64,000 nt of DNA from an uncultured Lachnospiraceae bacterium (GTDB taxonomy: Bacteria; Bacillota; Clostridia; Lachnospirales; Lachnospiraceae). Below the pieces are notes generated by a model that worked only from the letters and a program-made list of their open reading frames with translations, had not been told where the DNA came from and ran no database searches. This document shows, piece by piece, positions 36,195 through 44,908 of this stretch (positions are counted from its first letter, which is position 1; each line of letters starts with the position of its first letter). Where the stretch lies: assembly GCA_910586725.1 (NCBI GenBank), contig CAJUJL010000009.1, positions 13,416 through 77,415 on the forward strand. Direction: 5' to 3'. Made by a program: the position numbers and the translations under genes.

Positions 36195-36449
36195 ATGAGT
36201 CAGAAGAAGGTTATAGTATCCAGTGTTTCAGAGAAACACGAAAATCCGATTGCTGAACTGGTGCAGGCTGCCTGTCAATTTGACAGTAATATTACCTTGG
36301 AGAGTGAAAATCGAAGAATTAATGCGAAGAGTATTATGGGAATCATGGCATTCAATCCCTCAAAAGGGATGACGGTAAATATCATCACAGAAGGCAATGA
36401 TGAAGAAGAAGCACTGATTGCAATGGAAAAATTTTTAGTATGTAAATAG
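36195..36449 (+). CDS. HPr-like protein with His15 and Ser46 but no Arg17
   Basis: An 84-residue HPr-fold protein colinear with B. subtilis HPr. His15 and Pro18 are present (KHENPIAELVQAA), and Ser46 sits in KSIMGIMAF, the HPr-kinase site. Arg17, which normally stabilises the phospho-His, is Asn17, and Ala16 is Glu. So it may be phosphorylated on Ser46 but be a poor PTS phosphocarrier, more like a regulatory Crh-type protein. A strong GGAGGA site is present. It is followed at 24 bp by the Lys/Pro-rich gene. Confidence 0.82.
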   Translation: MSQKKVIVSSVSEKHENPIAELVQAACQFDSNITLESENRRINAKSIMGIMAFNPSKGMTVNIITEGNDEEEALIAMEKFLVCK

Positions 36450-36473
36450 GTTTTAAAATTAGGGAGGTCAGTC

Positions 36474-36905
36474 ATGGCAAAAGATGTAAAAGGAAAGACA
36501 TCTGAGGTAAAGGCAAATAAGAAGGAGACGGCAGTTACTGCGGAAGTAAAACCGGCAGAAGTAACGCCCGCAGAGATCAAACCTTCTGAAGTTAAGAAAG
36601 AAGAAATCAAAAAAGAAGAAGTGAAGAAAGCAGCAGTGCCTGTAAAGAAAGCCGTAAGTAACAAGGTAAAGAAAGTGGGGAAAGAAACCATGGAGCCAGA
36701 GCTGTATGTACAGTACAATGATGATCCTGCAGGTGCGCAGGAAGCTAACGTAAACGATATCGTAGCGAAAATTAAAGCTTTATATGTATCAGAAGGACAT
36801 CGTGAATCTTCCATTAAGTCTCTTAAAGTCTATATGAAGCCACAGGAATGGAAAGCATATTACGTGATAAATAATAAAATTGAAGGCCAGGTTGATTTGT
36901 TCTAG
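36474..36905 (+). CDS. Lys/Pro/Glu-rich protein with conserved C-terminal domain (DUF6465-like)
   Basis: A 143-residue protein. Residues 1-75 are low complexity, with repeats of the type AEVKPAEVTPAEIKPSEVKKEE. Residues about 80-143 form a compact domain (ELYVQYNDDPAGAQEANV, then SLKVYMKPQEWKAYYVIN) that I believe is the DUF6465 family common in Lachnospiraceae. It has no signal peptide. An AGGGAGG ribosome site is upstream. Pairing with an HPr-like gene suggests a shared but unknown role. Confidence 0.72.
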   Translation: MAKDVKGKTSEVKANKKETAVTAEVKPAEVTPAEIKPSEVKKEEIKKEEVKKAAVPVKKAVSNKVKKVGKETMEPELYVQYNDDPAGAQEANVNDIVAKIKALYVSEGHRESSIKSLKVYMKPQEWKAYYVINNKIEGQVDLF

Positions 36906-36916
36906 CTTTTAAAAAT

Positions 36917-36950
36917 AATCCCTCCGGACGAATCCGGAGGGAATTTTTTT
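36917..36950. terminator. Bidirectional terminator
   Basis: TCCCTCCGGA pairs perfectly with TCCGGAGGGA around CGAA. A T-run follows on the plus strand and a T-rich tail on the minus strand, serving both this operon and prs. Confidence 0.92.
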
Positions 36951-36956
36951 GGAATT

Positions 36957-38135
36957 TTAGGAGTTTTCTTTTCTGTAACGGTCGAGCAGACGGTAAATTC
37001 TGTCGTAGGGATCCAGCAGGTCGCTGATTGAAACGTCATGGTTTAACGTATCAATGATATAAGCGATATATTTGCTCATATCGCAATTAATATAGTAAGG
37101 TTTCTTTAAAAGCTCTTCATCCTGCCAGGTAAGGTTGGTTGTCAGCAGACGGTAAATAATGCCGTCTTCATATGCCTTGTCAAATTTTTCCAGTCCGTTC
37201 GTGAATAAGCCGAACGTTGCGATCATAAATATGCGGTTTGCTTTTCGTTTCTTTAATTCCGTTGCAACGTCAATCATGCTGTCTCCGGAAGAAATCATAT
37301 CATCTATAATCAAAACGTCTTTGCCCTCAACGGAGGCGCCCAAAAATTCATGGGCGACAATTGGATTGCGTCCGTCAATTACTTTGCTGTAATCACGGCG
37401 CTTATAAAACATACCCATATCCAGTCCGAGCACATTGGCCAGATAGATGGCGCGGTTGGTGCCGCCTTCGTCCGGGCTGATTACCATCATGTGGTCATTG
37501 TCAATTTTCAGTCCTTTTACATTGTTTAAGATGCCTTTGATAAATTGATAGGCCGGCTGAACGGTATCAAAACCCTTCAGGGGAATTGCATTCTGAACTT
37601 TCGGATCGTGGGCGTCAAAGGTAATAATATTGTCTACACCCATATAAATCAGATCCTGAAGAGCCAGTGCGCAGTCCAGAGATTCCCTGGAAGTACGCTT
37701 GTGCTGACGGCTTTCATATAAGAACGGAATAATAACGGTAATCCTTCTTGCTTTTCCGCCAACGGCGGCAATGATCCGTTTCAAATCCGCAAAATGATCA
37801 TCCGGTGACATCAGGTTCGTGTGCCCGCAGAGAGAATACGTCATATGGTGATTTGTGACGTCTACCATAAGGTAAAGATCGTATCCCCGGACCGATTCTT
37901 TGATGACGCCCTTCGCCTCTCCGCTTCCAAAGCGCGGACAGTCGGCTTCCACAATATAGGTGCTGCGTTTGTAGCTGTTCAGGGTAATCGTGTCTGAAAG
38001 CTGATGTTCCCGTTTGGCGCGCCACTTTACCAAATACTTGTCTACCTTTTCTCCCATTTCCTGAAAGCTTTCCAGTGGGATAAGTCCCAGGGCGCCGGTA
38101 GGAAGCGTTTGCAATAATCGTTTATCGTTTGCCAT
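36957..38135 (-). CDS. prs: Ribose-phosphate pyrophosphokinase (long form)
   Basis: Makes PRPP from ribose 5-phosphate and ATP for nucleotide, His and Trp synthesis. The PRPP loop DVLIIDDMISSGDSM is intact, and the ATP/metal segment around FDAHDPKVQNAIP matches. At 392 residues it is about 75 longer than the B. subtilis enzyme, with an N-terminal extension and insertions, a variant I associate with Clostridia. It is 33 bp downstream of the helicase-loader gene on the same strand, so likely co-transcribed with the primosome genes. GATGGAGG ribosome site. Confidence 0.9.
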   Translation of the reverse strand: MANDKRLLQTLPTGALGLIPLESFQEMGEKVDKYLVKWRAKREHQLSDTITLNSYKRSTYIVEADCPRFGSGEAKGVIKESVRGYDLYLMVDVTNHHMTYSLCGHTNLMSPDDHFADLKRIIAAVGGKARRITVIIPFLYESRQHKRTSRESLDCALALQDLIYMGVDNIITFDAHDPKVQNAIPLKGFDTVQPAYQFIKGILNNVKGLKIDNDHMMVISPDEGGTNRAIYLANVLGLDMGMFYKRRDYSKVIDGRNPIVAHEFLGASVEGKDVLIIDDMISSGDSMIDVATELKKRKANRIFMIATFGLFTNGLEKFDKAYEDGIIYRLLTTNLTWQDEELLKKPYYINCDMSKYIAYIIDTLNHDVSISDLLDPYDRIYRLLDRYRKENS

Positions 38136-38168
38136 GATAATCCTCCATCATATATATGTGTTCTATAG

Positions 38169-39155
38169 TTACCGAAGCTTTTTTTGAATGCGAATGTCGT
38201 CGCCAAAGAGCTTTAACATCACATAGTTGCTGGATATTCTGGAAAAAGTCCGTTCGGAGTATATTTCGGCAACCTGATGAATTGACAGATTGGTCGAAAT
38301 AATCGTGGATTTTTTGCGAAGCATCCGTTCGTTTAAGCAGAGAAATAATTGCGATATGGTGAATGTATTTGGCATTTCCGTGCCAAGATCATCAATAATT
38401 AGCAGGTCGCAGTCAAAGATATTCTGATGCGCCGCAATAATATCCTGCTCCGTTGCTTTATAAAATGTATTCCGTTTAAATATATCAAATAATTGGAATG
38501 CCGTAAAGTAAATTACAGAATGACCGGTATCTAACAATTCTTTTGCAACACAGTTGGACAAGAATGTTTTGCCGACGCCTGTATCCCCATAGAAGAAAAG
38601 ATTAGAAAAAGAAAAATCGAAATCATTTATAAATTTCCGGCAGTCTTTCACCGCGTTCTGCATAGTTTCCAGGGATGACAGACCGGTTGCCGGATTACTT
38701 TGCGTTTCGGAATAATAGTCATAAGAAAATGTATCAAAATTTTCGTTCTTTAAAATGTTGCGTATATTTGACTGTGTATAAACCAGGTCAATGGCACGCT
38801 GTTTAAAGCAGTGACAGCGTTCATTGCCGATGTAGCCGGTATCCTTGCAGTCCGGGCATTCGTAAGAAGGCTCCAGATATTGTTCGGAATATCCAAGCTC
38901 GTTGAGAATGTCCAAACGCTGTTGTTTAAAATCCGAAAGCTGGCGCCGCAGCTTCGGAAGCGCAGTAACGTCTCCGCCCAGCAGTCTTCGCGCCTGTACA
39001 AGAGAGCAGGAAGAAATGGCGTTGTCAATCGCTTTTAACCGCGGATCTTTCCCGTATACTTCTTTCGTGCGGTTGTCCACCATATGCTGATTTTTAATCT
39101 GTTTGGCATGGTATTCGCGGATAATGGCGTCATATTGTGAATTGCTTAATGGCAT
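38169..39155 (-). CDS. DnaI/DnaC-type helicase loader
   Basis: A 328-residue AAA+ loader. The N-terminal part has a zinc-binding CPDCKDTGYIGNERCHC (about residue 98-114), as in DnaI. Walker A is YGDTGVGKTFLSN, Walker B is CDLLIIDDLGTE, and sensor-like ISTNLS follows. It would load the replicative helicase DnaB/DnaC with the DnaD-domain protein encoded 22 bp upstream. AGGAGA ribosome site. Confidence 0.9.
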   Translation of the reverse strand: MPLSNSQYDAIIREYHAKQIKNQHMVDNRTKEVYGKDPRLKAIDNAISSCSLVQARRLLGGDVTALPKLRRQLSDFKQQRLDILNELGYSEQYLEPSYECPDCKDTGYIGNERCHCFKQRAIDLVYTQSNIRNILKNENFDTFSYDYYSETQSNPATGLSSLETMQNAVKDCRKFINDFDFSFSNLFFYGDTGVGKTFLSNCVAKELLDTGHSVIYFTAFQLFDIFKRNTFYKATEQDIIAAHQNIFDCDLLIIDDLGTEMPNTFTISQLFLCLNERMLRKKSTIISTNLSIHQVAEIYSERTFSRISSNYVMLKLFGDDIRIQKKLR

Positions 39156-39177
39156 ATAAATTCTCCTGGTATAAAAA

Positions 39178-40194
39178 TTAACGTGTGGTATTCAGCAGTT
39201 TTTTCTCTAATTGCTCATAATTATAAGTCCGCTGCGGGAAATTGTTAAAACGGCTGCCGGCAGAAGGACGCGGCGCAGACTCTCTGGATTTGCCTGCGGA
39301 TTTGGACTTCTGGTGTGCCGTATCTAATTTTACAATATCATTTAAAGTATGTACATTGCTCCTGTTCCAGTTGGTCAGGATGGTATCGGCGTATTCAAAG
39401 CTTGCCTTGCCGGTAGCCTGAATGGTGCGTCGGCATGCTTCTTTGATGATGTCTGAAGAAAAGGCATACTGGCCTGTCCATTTGCGGATCGTGGAAAGCT
39501 CGGAAGGGATCAGGTTGCGCCCGCTGATGCCAAAGGCATTCATAACGGTATATGCGTCCTTGTGGTGCATATTGTGATCCCGTTTTGCGTCCGCAACGGA
39601 GTCAATGCCGGAATCTGCCCAGGATAAAGCGATTTTTTCCATATATCTAAGGCTGGTATGGCCGTTGCTCACACAAGTCTCAATCAGGTATTCGATCAAA
39701 TCTGTGGAAAAGTGAAGCTTATCATACCAGTATAATATGGTACAGACATCGGTGGAACTTAATGTCCGGCCCAGATAATTTTCGGTAATAAATAAAATTT
39801 CCTGAACGCCTTCGTCTTTCTGGAAATCCTCAATCTGTTCGGGAGGATAGTCGTTGGCCGGCTGCGTATTCTTTGAAGGCGCGGCAGCCGTCGTCTGATC
39901 CGGCAGTTCAAGAGCGATGCCGGTGACTTCTTTATTGTCGTCATACTCCAGATGCAGAAGATGCACCTTTTCCCAATAAGCGAGAGCGCGGAGAATGTCT
40001 TTTTCGGTATGTTCAAAAACATCCGCGAGTTCAGAGATGGAACAGCTTTGACGGCTTTGGTCCATGCAGCGGATAATGTAAAGATAAATCTTGACGAATT
40101 CTCCATTTGCATTCGTCATATATTTGTCTATGAAGATATTTGGAACGCAGGTGTAAGATAATAAACCACTGCCGTTTAATATAATGTCAGCCAT
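39178..40194 (-). CDS. DnaD/DnaB-domain primosomal protein
   Basis: A 338-residue protein with an N-terminal winged-helix-like part (ISELADVFEHTEKDILRALAYWEK) and two DnaD/DnaB_2-type domains: LSSTDVCTILYWYDKLHFS with DLIEYLIETC (residues about 140-210), then a second copy carrying IPSELSTIRKWTGQYAFSSD, ending with ILTNWNRSNVHTL (about 250-300). These proteins remodel DNA and recruit the helicase loader at initiation or restart. First gene of a dnaD-like, dnaI-like, prs operon. Confidence 0.85.
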   Translation of the reverse strand: MADIILNGSGLLSYTCVPNIFIDKYMTNANGEFVKIYLYIIRCMDQSRQSCSISELADVFEHTEKDILRALAYWEKVHLLHLEYDDNKEVTGIALELPDQTTAAAPSKNTQPANDYPPEQIEDFQKDEGVQEILFITENYLGRTLSSTDVCTILYWYDKLHFSTDLIEYLIETCVSNGHTSLRYMEKIALSWADSGIDSVADAKRDHNMHHKDAYTVMNAFGISGRNLIPSELSTIRKWTGQYAFSSDIIKEACRRTIQATGKASFEYADTILTNWNRSNVHTLNDIVKLDTAHQKSKSAGKSRESAPRPSAGSRFNNFPQRTYNYEQLEKKLLNTTR

Positions 40195-40231
40195 ATCAAA
40201 GTCCTCTCTAAAACTTTCTAATCTGTTCCAG

Positions 40232-40260
40232 ATTATAGCACGGCTTTTTGAAATTGAAAA
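40232..40260 (-). promoter_or_regulatory. Extended -10 promoter of the primosome operon
   Basis: Minus strand reads TGCTATAAT (extended -10), with a weak TTTTCA 17 bp upstream. It lies about 40 bp before the DnaD-like gene and about 70 bp from the first DnaA-box pair. Confidence 0.6.
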
Positions 40261-40306
40261 GAGCTAATTTTAGTACAAACCCAGTAAAATCAAGGGATGG
40301 AGCAAA

Positions 40307-40324
40307 TGTGGATAATGTGGATAA
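40307..40324 (+). repeat. Tandem pair of perfect DnaA boxes, site 1
   Basis: TGTGGATAA occurs twice with no gap (40307-40315 and 40316-40324). Its complement TTATCCACA is the DnaA-box consensus. Confidence 0.8.
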
Positions 40325-40426
40325 ACTACATGGCTCAAATGAAAAGCATGGAAAATTCAGGCATTGCAGGGAGATGGAGAGGAAAAGAAATCCACATTTT
40401 AAATGTCTATAAACATGCATCTAAAA

Positions 40427-40444
40427 TGTGGATAATGTGGATAA
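40427..40444 (+). repeat. Tandem pair of perfect DnaA boxes, site 2
   Basis: The same tandem TGTGGATAA pair, exactly 120 bp from site 1, and also preceded by AAA. A weaker inverted box (AAATCCACA) lies at 40388-40396. The site abuts the murC stop codon. Confidence 0.8.
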
Positions 40445-40445
40445 T

Positions 40446-41828
40446 TTAATCGGAAAGGAGCGTTTCACCGATATTCACAACGTCTCCGGCTCCCATAGTT
40501 ATCAACAAATCATCTTTTGAGCATTTTTTTCGTAAAAAATTTTCGATCTCCGAAAAAGAAGGAAAATACCAGGTTTCCGTTCCGAGATTTTTTAGCTGAG
40601 CCATAAGATCTTCGGAGCTGATGCCTAACGTATCCGTTTCACGCGCAGCGTAAATATCTGCCAGAACCACAACGTCCGCGGCTGACAGAGCTTTCGCAAA
40701 ATCATCAAGGAAAGCTTTTGTCCTGGAATACGTATGGGGCTGGAAGACGCATACAATCCGTTCGTGCGGATAATTTGCGGCGGCGGAAAGCGTGGCGGTA
40801 ATTTCCGTTGGGTGATGAGCGTAATCGTCGATGACGACGGCGCCGTTTTTCAATATGCCCTTGTACTGGAATCTGCGGTCGGTTCCTCCGTAAAGCGCTA
40901 TGCCGTTTGTAACGGCGGAAACGGGAAGGCGGTATTCAAGAGCGGCCGCAATAGCTGCAAGGGAATTGGATACATTGTGCATGCCCGGGACAGAAAGTGA
41001 TACGGGAGCGATTGACCTGCCTTGATGCATCAGCGTATAAGACGCGCAGCCCTTCTGGTTAAACGCAATGTCTGCGGGATAGTAGTCGCTTTCGTCCGTA
41101 AGCCCATAAGTGACGATCGAACAGGAGAGGCCGTTCGTGATTTCCGTATAACCGCTGATCTGGCTGTTGATGATGATAGTTCCGCCGGGAACCGTATTTT
41201 GGGCAAATCTGCGAAAAGAATCCCGAATGTCGGATAAATCTTTGAAAAAATCCATGTGGTCTTCCTCTATATTTAATATAATGGAAAACTTTGGGTGAAA
41301 ATGCAGAAAGCTGTTGGTGTATTCACATGCTTCCGTCAGAAAAACATCGGAGCGGCCCACACGGATATTGCCGCCAATGGCTTTTAGCATCCCTCCGACG
41401 GAGATCGTAGGGTCTGTCTTTGCGGCAAGCAGAATCTGGCTTAGCATAGATGTGGTTGTCGTTTTGCCGTGCGTGCCGGCGACGGCAAAAGAGTCGGGAT
41501 AATTGTTCATCATCTGCCCAAGGAGCTCGGCTCTTGTCAGCATTGGCAGACCAGCGGCTGCTGCCGCGGCGTATTCCGGGTTGTTTTCATGGATTGCGGC
41601 AGTAAAAACAACAGCGTCAATATCCGGTGAAATATTTGCCGAAGACTGCGGGCAGAAGATGTGCGCTCCTGCTGCGGAAAGCTGCTGCGTAAGCAAAGAT
41701 TCTTTCATGTCGGAGCCAGAGACGGTAAAACCTTCTTCAAGGAGAATTTCGGCCAGGCCGCTCATGCTGATGCCGCCGATGCCGATAAAGTGGATGTGGA
41801 TGGGTTCTTTAAAATTGATTTGATACAT
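40446..41828 (-). CDS. murC: UDP-N-acetylmuramate--L-alanine ligase
   Basis: A 460-residue Mur ligase that adds L-Ala to UDP-MurNAc in the cytoplasm. Visible motifs: N-terminal GIGGISMSGLAEIL, P-loop GTHGKTTTTSM, DDYAHHPTEI and the C-terminal GAGDVV. The length is normal. The ribosome site is weak. It is transcribed toward the DnaA-box region; no terminator was seen after its stop. Confidence 0.95.
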   Translation of the reverse strand: MYQINFKEPIHIHFIGIGGISMSGLAEILLEEGFTVSGSDMKESLLTQQLSAAGAHIFCPQSSANISPDIDAVVFTAAIHENNPEYAAAAAAGLPMLTRAELLGQMMNNYPDSFAVAGTHGKTTTTSMLSQILLAAKTDPTISVGGMLKAIGGNIRVGRSDVFLTEACEYTNSFLHFHPKFSIILNIEEDHMDFFKDLSDIRDSFRRFAQNTVPGGTIIINSQISGYTEITNGLSCSIVTYGLTDESDYYPADIAFNQKGCASYTLMHQGRSIAPVSLSVPGMHNVSNSLAAIAAALEYRLPVSAVTNGIALYGGTDRRFQYKGILKNGAVVIDDYAHHPTEITATLSAAANYPHERIVCVFQPHTYSRTKAFLDDFAKALSAADVVVLADIYAARETDTLGISSEDLMAQLKNLGTETWYFPSFSEIENFLRKKCSKDDLLITMGAGDVVNIGETLLSD

Positions 41829-41958
41829 ATGATTTACCTGTCCAATCTTTTTATAAAATTTAAACTTCTGTATATATTATAACCAACTATCTTTATTTTG
41901 CACATTCGTTAAATTTTACAAAAATATACAAAAAAAGTTTCATAACTTGTTAAAAATG

Positions 41959-41987
41959 TTGTACAAAAAAAATAAGTATGATATAAT
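41959..41987 (+). promoter_or_regulatory. Promoter of glgC-glgD
   Basis: TTGTAC and a perfect TATAAT are separated by 17 bp, about 40 bp ahead of glgC. Confidence 0.75.
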
Positions 41988-42027
41988 TTTACCATCACAT
42001 AATTTAAGTTGACGAGAGGTGAGTGAT

Positions 42028-43302
42028 ATGATTCGAAAAGAAATGATAGCAATGCTATTAGCAGGAGGCCAGGGAAGCCGTCTGGGTGTGCTGACAGCCA
42101 ATGTTGCAAAGCCGGCAGTGGCATTTGGGGGCAAATATCGTATTATTGATTTCCCGCTCAGTAACTGCATTAATTCAGGAATTGACACAGTGGGAGTTTT
42201 GACACAGTATCAGCCTCTGCGGCTGAATTCCCATATTGGAATCGGCATTCCATGGGATTTGGATCGTAATCATGGGGGAGTTACTGTTTTGCCTCCATAT
42301 GAAAAGACGGAAAACAGCGAGTGGTATACCGGTACCGCAAATGCAATTTACCAGAATCTAAGTTACATTGAGACGTATAATCCGGAATATGTACTGATTC
42401 TTTCGGGGGATCATATTTATAAGATGGATTATGAAGTGATGCTTGACTTCCACAAAGCCAATCACGCGGACGTTACGCTTGCGGCAATGCCGGTTCCGAT
42501 TGAAGAAGCGAGCCGTTTTGGAATTGTAATTACCGATGAGAACAAACAGATTCAGGAATTTGAGGAAAAACCCGAAAACCCGAGAAGCAACCTGGCATCC
42601 ATGGGTATTTATATCTTCACCTGGAGCGTATTAAGGGACGCTTTAATCGCCAAAAAGGATCAGAACAACTGTGATTTTGGAAAGCATATCATTCCATATT
42701 GTCACGAAGGGGGCAAACGGTTGTTTGCTTATGAGTATAATGGGTATTGGAAAGACGTTGGAACCCTGGGTTCTTATTGGGAAGCGAATATGGAGCTTGT
42801 CGATTTGATACCTGAGTTTAATCTGTATGAAGAGTATTGGAAAATCTATACGAAGACGGACAATGTAGAACCACAGTATGTTTCTTCGGATTCCATTATT
42901 GAGAAGAGTATTATCGGAGAGGGATCGGAGATTTTTGGGGAGGTGCATCATTCCGTGATCGGCGCCGGCGTCGTCATCGGCAAAGGAACGGTAGTCAGGG
43001 ATTCCATCATCATGAAGGATACCAAAATCGGAGACAACTGCACCATCGACAAGGCGATCATTGCCGAAGACTGCGAAATTGGCAATGATATTCAAATGGG
43101 AATCGGTGAATCGGCGGTAAGCAAGCTCCACAGTGAGATTTACGCGTTTGACCTTGTTACGGTCGGAGAAAACTCCCATATCCCATCCAATGTCAAAATC
43201 GGAAAGAATACGGCGATTTGCGGTAAGACAGATAAAGAGGACTATCCCGACGGTATGCTTGCCGGAGGAGAATATATTATTAAGGCAGGTGAGGGTAAAT
43301 GA
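42028..43302 (+). CDS. glgC: Glucose-1-phosphate adenylyltransferase, catalytic subunit
   Basis: A 424-residue ADP-glucose pyrophosphorylase, the first committed step of glycogen synthesis. It has the nucleotidyltransferase motif LLAGGQGSRL, the substrate loop SGDHIYKMDY, EFEEKP and a C-terminal left-handed beta-helix with hexapeptide-like repeats. Start: ATG 42028 rather than GTG 42019, because GAGAGGTGAG lies at the right distance. It overlaps glgD by ATGA. Confidence 0.94.
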   Translation: MIRKEMIAMLLAGGQGSRLGVLTANVAKPAVAFGGKYRIIDFPLSNCINSGIDTVGVLTQYQPLRLNSHIGIGIPWDLDRNHGGVTVLPPYEKTENSEWYTGTANAIYQNLSYIETYNPEYVLILSGDHIYKMDYEVMLDFHKANHADVTLAAMPVPIEEASRFGIVITDENKQIQEFEEKPENPRSNLASMGIYIFTWSVLRDALIAKKDQNNCDFGKHIIPYCHEGGKRLFAYEYNGYWKDVGTLGSYWEANMELVDLIPEFNLYEEYWKIYTKTDNVEPQYVSSDSIIEKSIIGEGSEIFGEVHHSVIGAGVVIGKGTVVRDSIIMKDTKIGDNCTIDKAIIAEDCEIGNDIQMGIGESAVSKLHSEIYAFDLVTVGENSHIPSNVKIGKNTAICGKTDKEDYPDGMLAGGEYIIKAGEGK

Positions 43303-44417
43303 AAGCATTAGGAATCATTCTCGCGGGCGGCAGCAGCAATCGTATGCAGGAGCTGACAAATCAAAGAGCGGTGTCTGCCATGCCGATTGGGGGAAGTTAC
43401 CGCAGTATTGATTTTGCACTGAGTAATATGAGCAATTCACGCATCCATACGGTTGCGGTTTTGACACAGTATAATGCGAGATCTTTAAATGAACATTTAA
43501 GTTCTTCCAAATGGTGGGATTTTGGAAGAAAGCAGGGAGGTCTTTATACATTTACGCCAATCGTTACCACTTCGAGCAACTGGTGGTACCGGGGCACTGC
43601 GGATGCAATGTACCAGAACATTGATTTTTTAAAGAGACAGCATGAGCCGTATGTGATTATCAGCAGCGGAGATTGTGTTTATAAAGTTGATTTCAATGAA
43701 CTTCTGGATTACCACATTGAAAGAAAAGCGGATATTACCGTTGTGTGCAAGGATATGCCGGCGGGTACGGATGTCAGCCGCTACGGAGTCGTTCGTATGA
43801 ATGAGGAAGCCAGAATCGTAGAATTTGAAGAGAAGCCAATGATGGCAAATTCCAATACGGTATCCGCGGGCATCTATATTATCCGCAGACGCCAGCTGAT
43901 CGAAATGCTGGAGCGGTGTGCGGATGAAGAGCGTTATGATTTTGTTTCGGATATTCTGATTCGTTACAAGAACCTGAAACGCATTTACGGGTACAAACTA
44001 AAGACATATTGGAGCAATATTGCATCGGTGGATTCTTACTACCAGACCAATATGGATTTTCTGAAACCGGAAGTCCGCAAGTTCTTCTTCCGGGATGAGC
44101 CAAAGATTGCCACGAAAGTAGACGATCTGCCGCCTGCAAAATACAATGCCGGTTCAGATGTGCGCAACAGTCTGGTTGCAAGCGGATGTATTATCAACAG
44201 CAAGGTTGAAAACTCTATTTTGTTTAAGAAGACTTTCGTGGGCAAGAACTGTGTAATTAAAAATTCAATCATTTTAAATGATGTTTATATCGGCGATAAC
44301 ACGCATATTGAAAATTGTATTGTGGAAAGCCGCAATACGCTACGCGCCAATACTTACTATTGTGGTGAAAACAGCATTAAAGTTGTCTGCGAGGACAACG
44401 ACAGGTATGTAATGTAA
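43299..44417 (+). CDS. glgD: ADP-glucose pyrophosphorylase accessory subunit
   Basis: A 372-residue GlgC paralogue with LAGGSSNRMQEL in place of the catalytic G-x-R-L loop, and SSGDCVYKVDF in place of SGDHIYKMD. These changes match GlgD, the Firmicutes partner that lowers or loses catalysis and modulates GlgC. It is translationally coupled to glgC (4-bp overlap). Confidence 0.93.
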   Translation: MKALGIILAGGSSNRMQELTNQRAVSAMPIGGSYRSIDFALSNMSNSRIHTVAVLTQYNARSLNEHLSSSKWWDFGRKQGGLYTFTPIVTTSSNWWYRGTADAMYQNIDFLKRQHEPYVIISSGDCVYKVDFNELLDYHIERKADITVVCKDMPAGTDVSRYGVVRMNEEARIVEFEEKPMMANSNTVSAGIYIIRRRQLIEMLERCADEERYDFVSDILIRYKNLKRIYGYKLKTYWSNIASVDSYYQTNMDFLKPEVRKFFFRDEPKIATKVDDLPPAKYNAGSDVRNSLVASGCIINSKVENSILFKKTFVGKNCVIKNSIILNDVYIGDNTHIENCIVESRNTLRANTYYCGENSIKVVCEDNDRYVM

Positions 44418-44473
44418 TCTAAGTTCGTCGCAAAAAGATAAAAAGTCAGACGGCAAGAAGGGAGAATAGGATT

Positions 44474-44743
44474 ATGCAGATTACAGATGTAAGGATTCGA
44501 AAGGTTGAAAAAGAAGGCAAGATGAAGGCCGTAGTATCAATTACCATTGACGAAGAATTTGTGGTGCATGATATCAAAGTAATTGAAGGTGAAAAGGGAT
44601 TGTTTATTGCAATGCCGAGCCGCAAAGCTGCCGATGGCGAGTATCGAGATGTTGCGCATCCGATTAATTCAGATACCAGGGATAAGATTCAGAAAATGAT
44701 CTTGGAAAAATATCAGGCTGAGATTCTTACAATGGACGAATAG
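44474..44743 (+). CDS. spoVG: SpoVG-family regulator
   Basis: An 89-residue protein with the SpoVG core MQITDVRIRKV, FVVHDIKVIEG and GLFIAMPSRKAADGEYRDVAHPI. SpoVG binds nucleic acid and affects septation, sporulation and virulence genes in Firmicutes. AAGGGAGA ribosome site. It is 57 bp after glgD and ends in its own terminator. Confidence 0.95.
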   Translation: MQITDVRIRKVEKEGKMKAVVSITIDEEFVVHDIKVIEGEKGLFIAMPSRKAADGEYRDVAHPINSDTRDKIQKMILEKYQAEILTMDE

Positions 44744-44749
44744 TATGAA

Positions 44750-44785
44750 ACAACCCCTTTGCTCTAAGCGGCTGAGGGGTTTTTC
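44750..44785 (+). terminator. Terminator of spoVG
   Basis: AACCCCTT pairs with GAGGGGTT, with a looser inner stem, followed by a T-run. Confidence 0.85.
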
Positions 44786-44808
44786 ATGGAGATTGTTTGT
44801 TTCCGGTC

Positions 44809-44837
44809 TTGAATTATAGAGTTAAACCTGATATACT
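44809..44837 (+). promoter_or_regulatory. Promoter of the small lipoprotein gene
   Basis: TTGAAT and TATACT are separated by 17 bp, about 70 bp before the ATG. Confidence 0.6.
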
Positions 44838-44908
44838 GCTAAATGAAACTATCTGTTTTGCTGTAGAAGATACAGCGCGAAATTTTAATTATATTTTGGA
44901 GGATGATT

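Noticed and set aside
40300..40446. Chromosomal origin of replication
   Set aside because: Only four perfect boxes, no clear AT-rich unwinding region, and no dnaA, dnaN, rpmH or parB genes nearby. A regulatory or titration site fits better.
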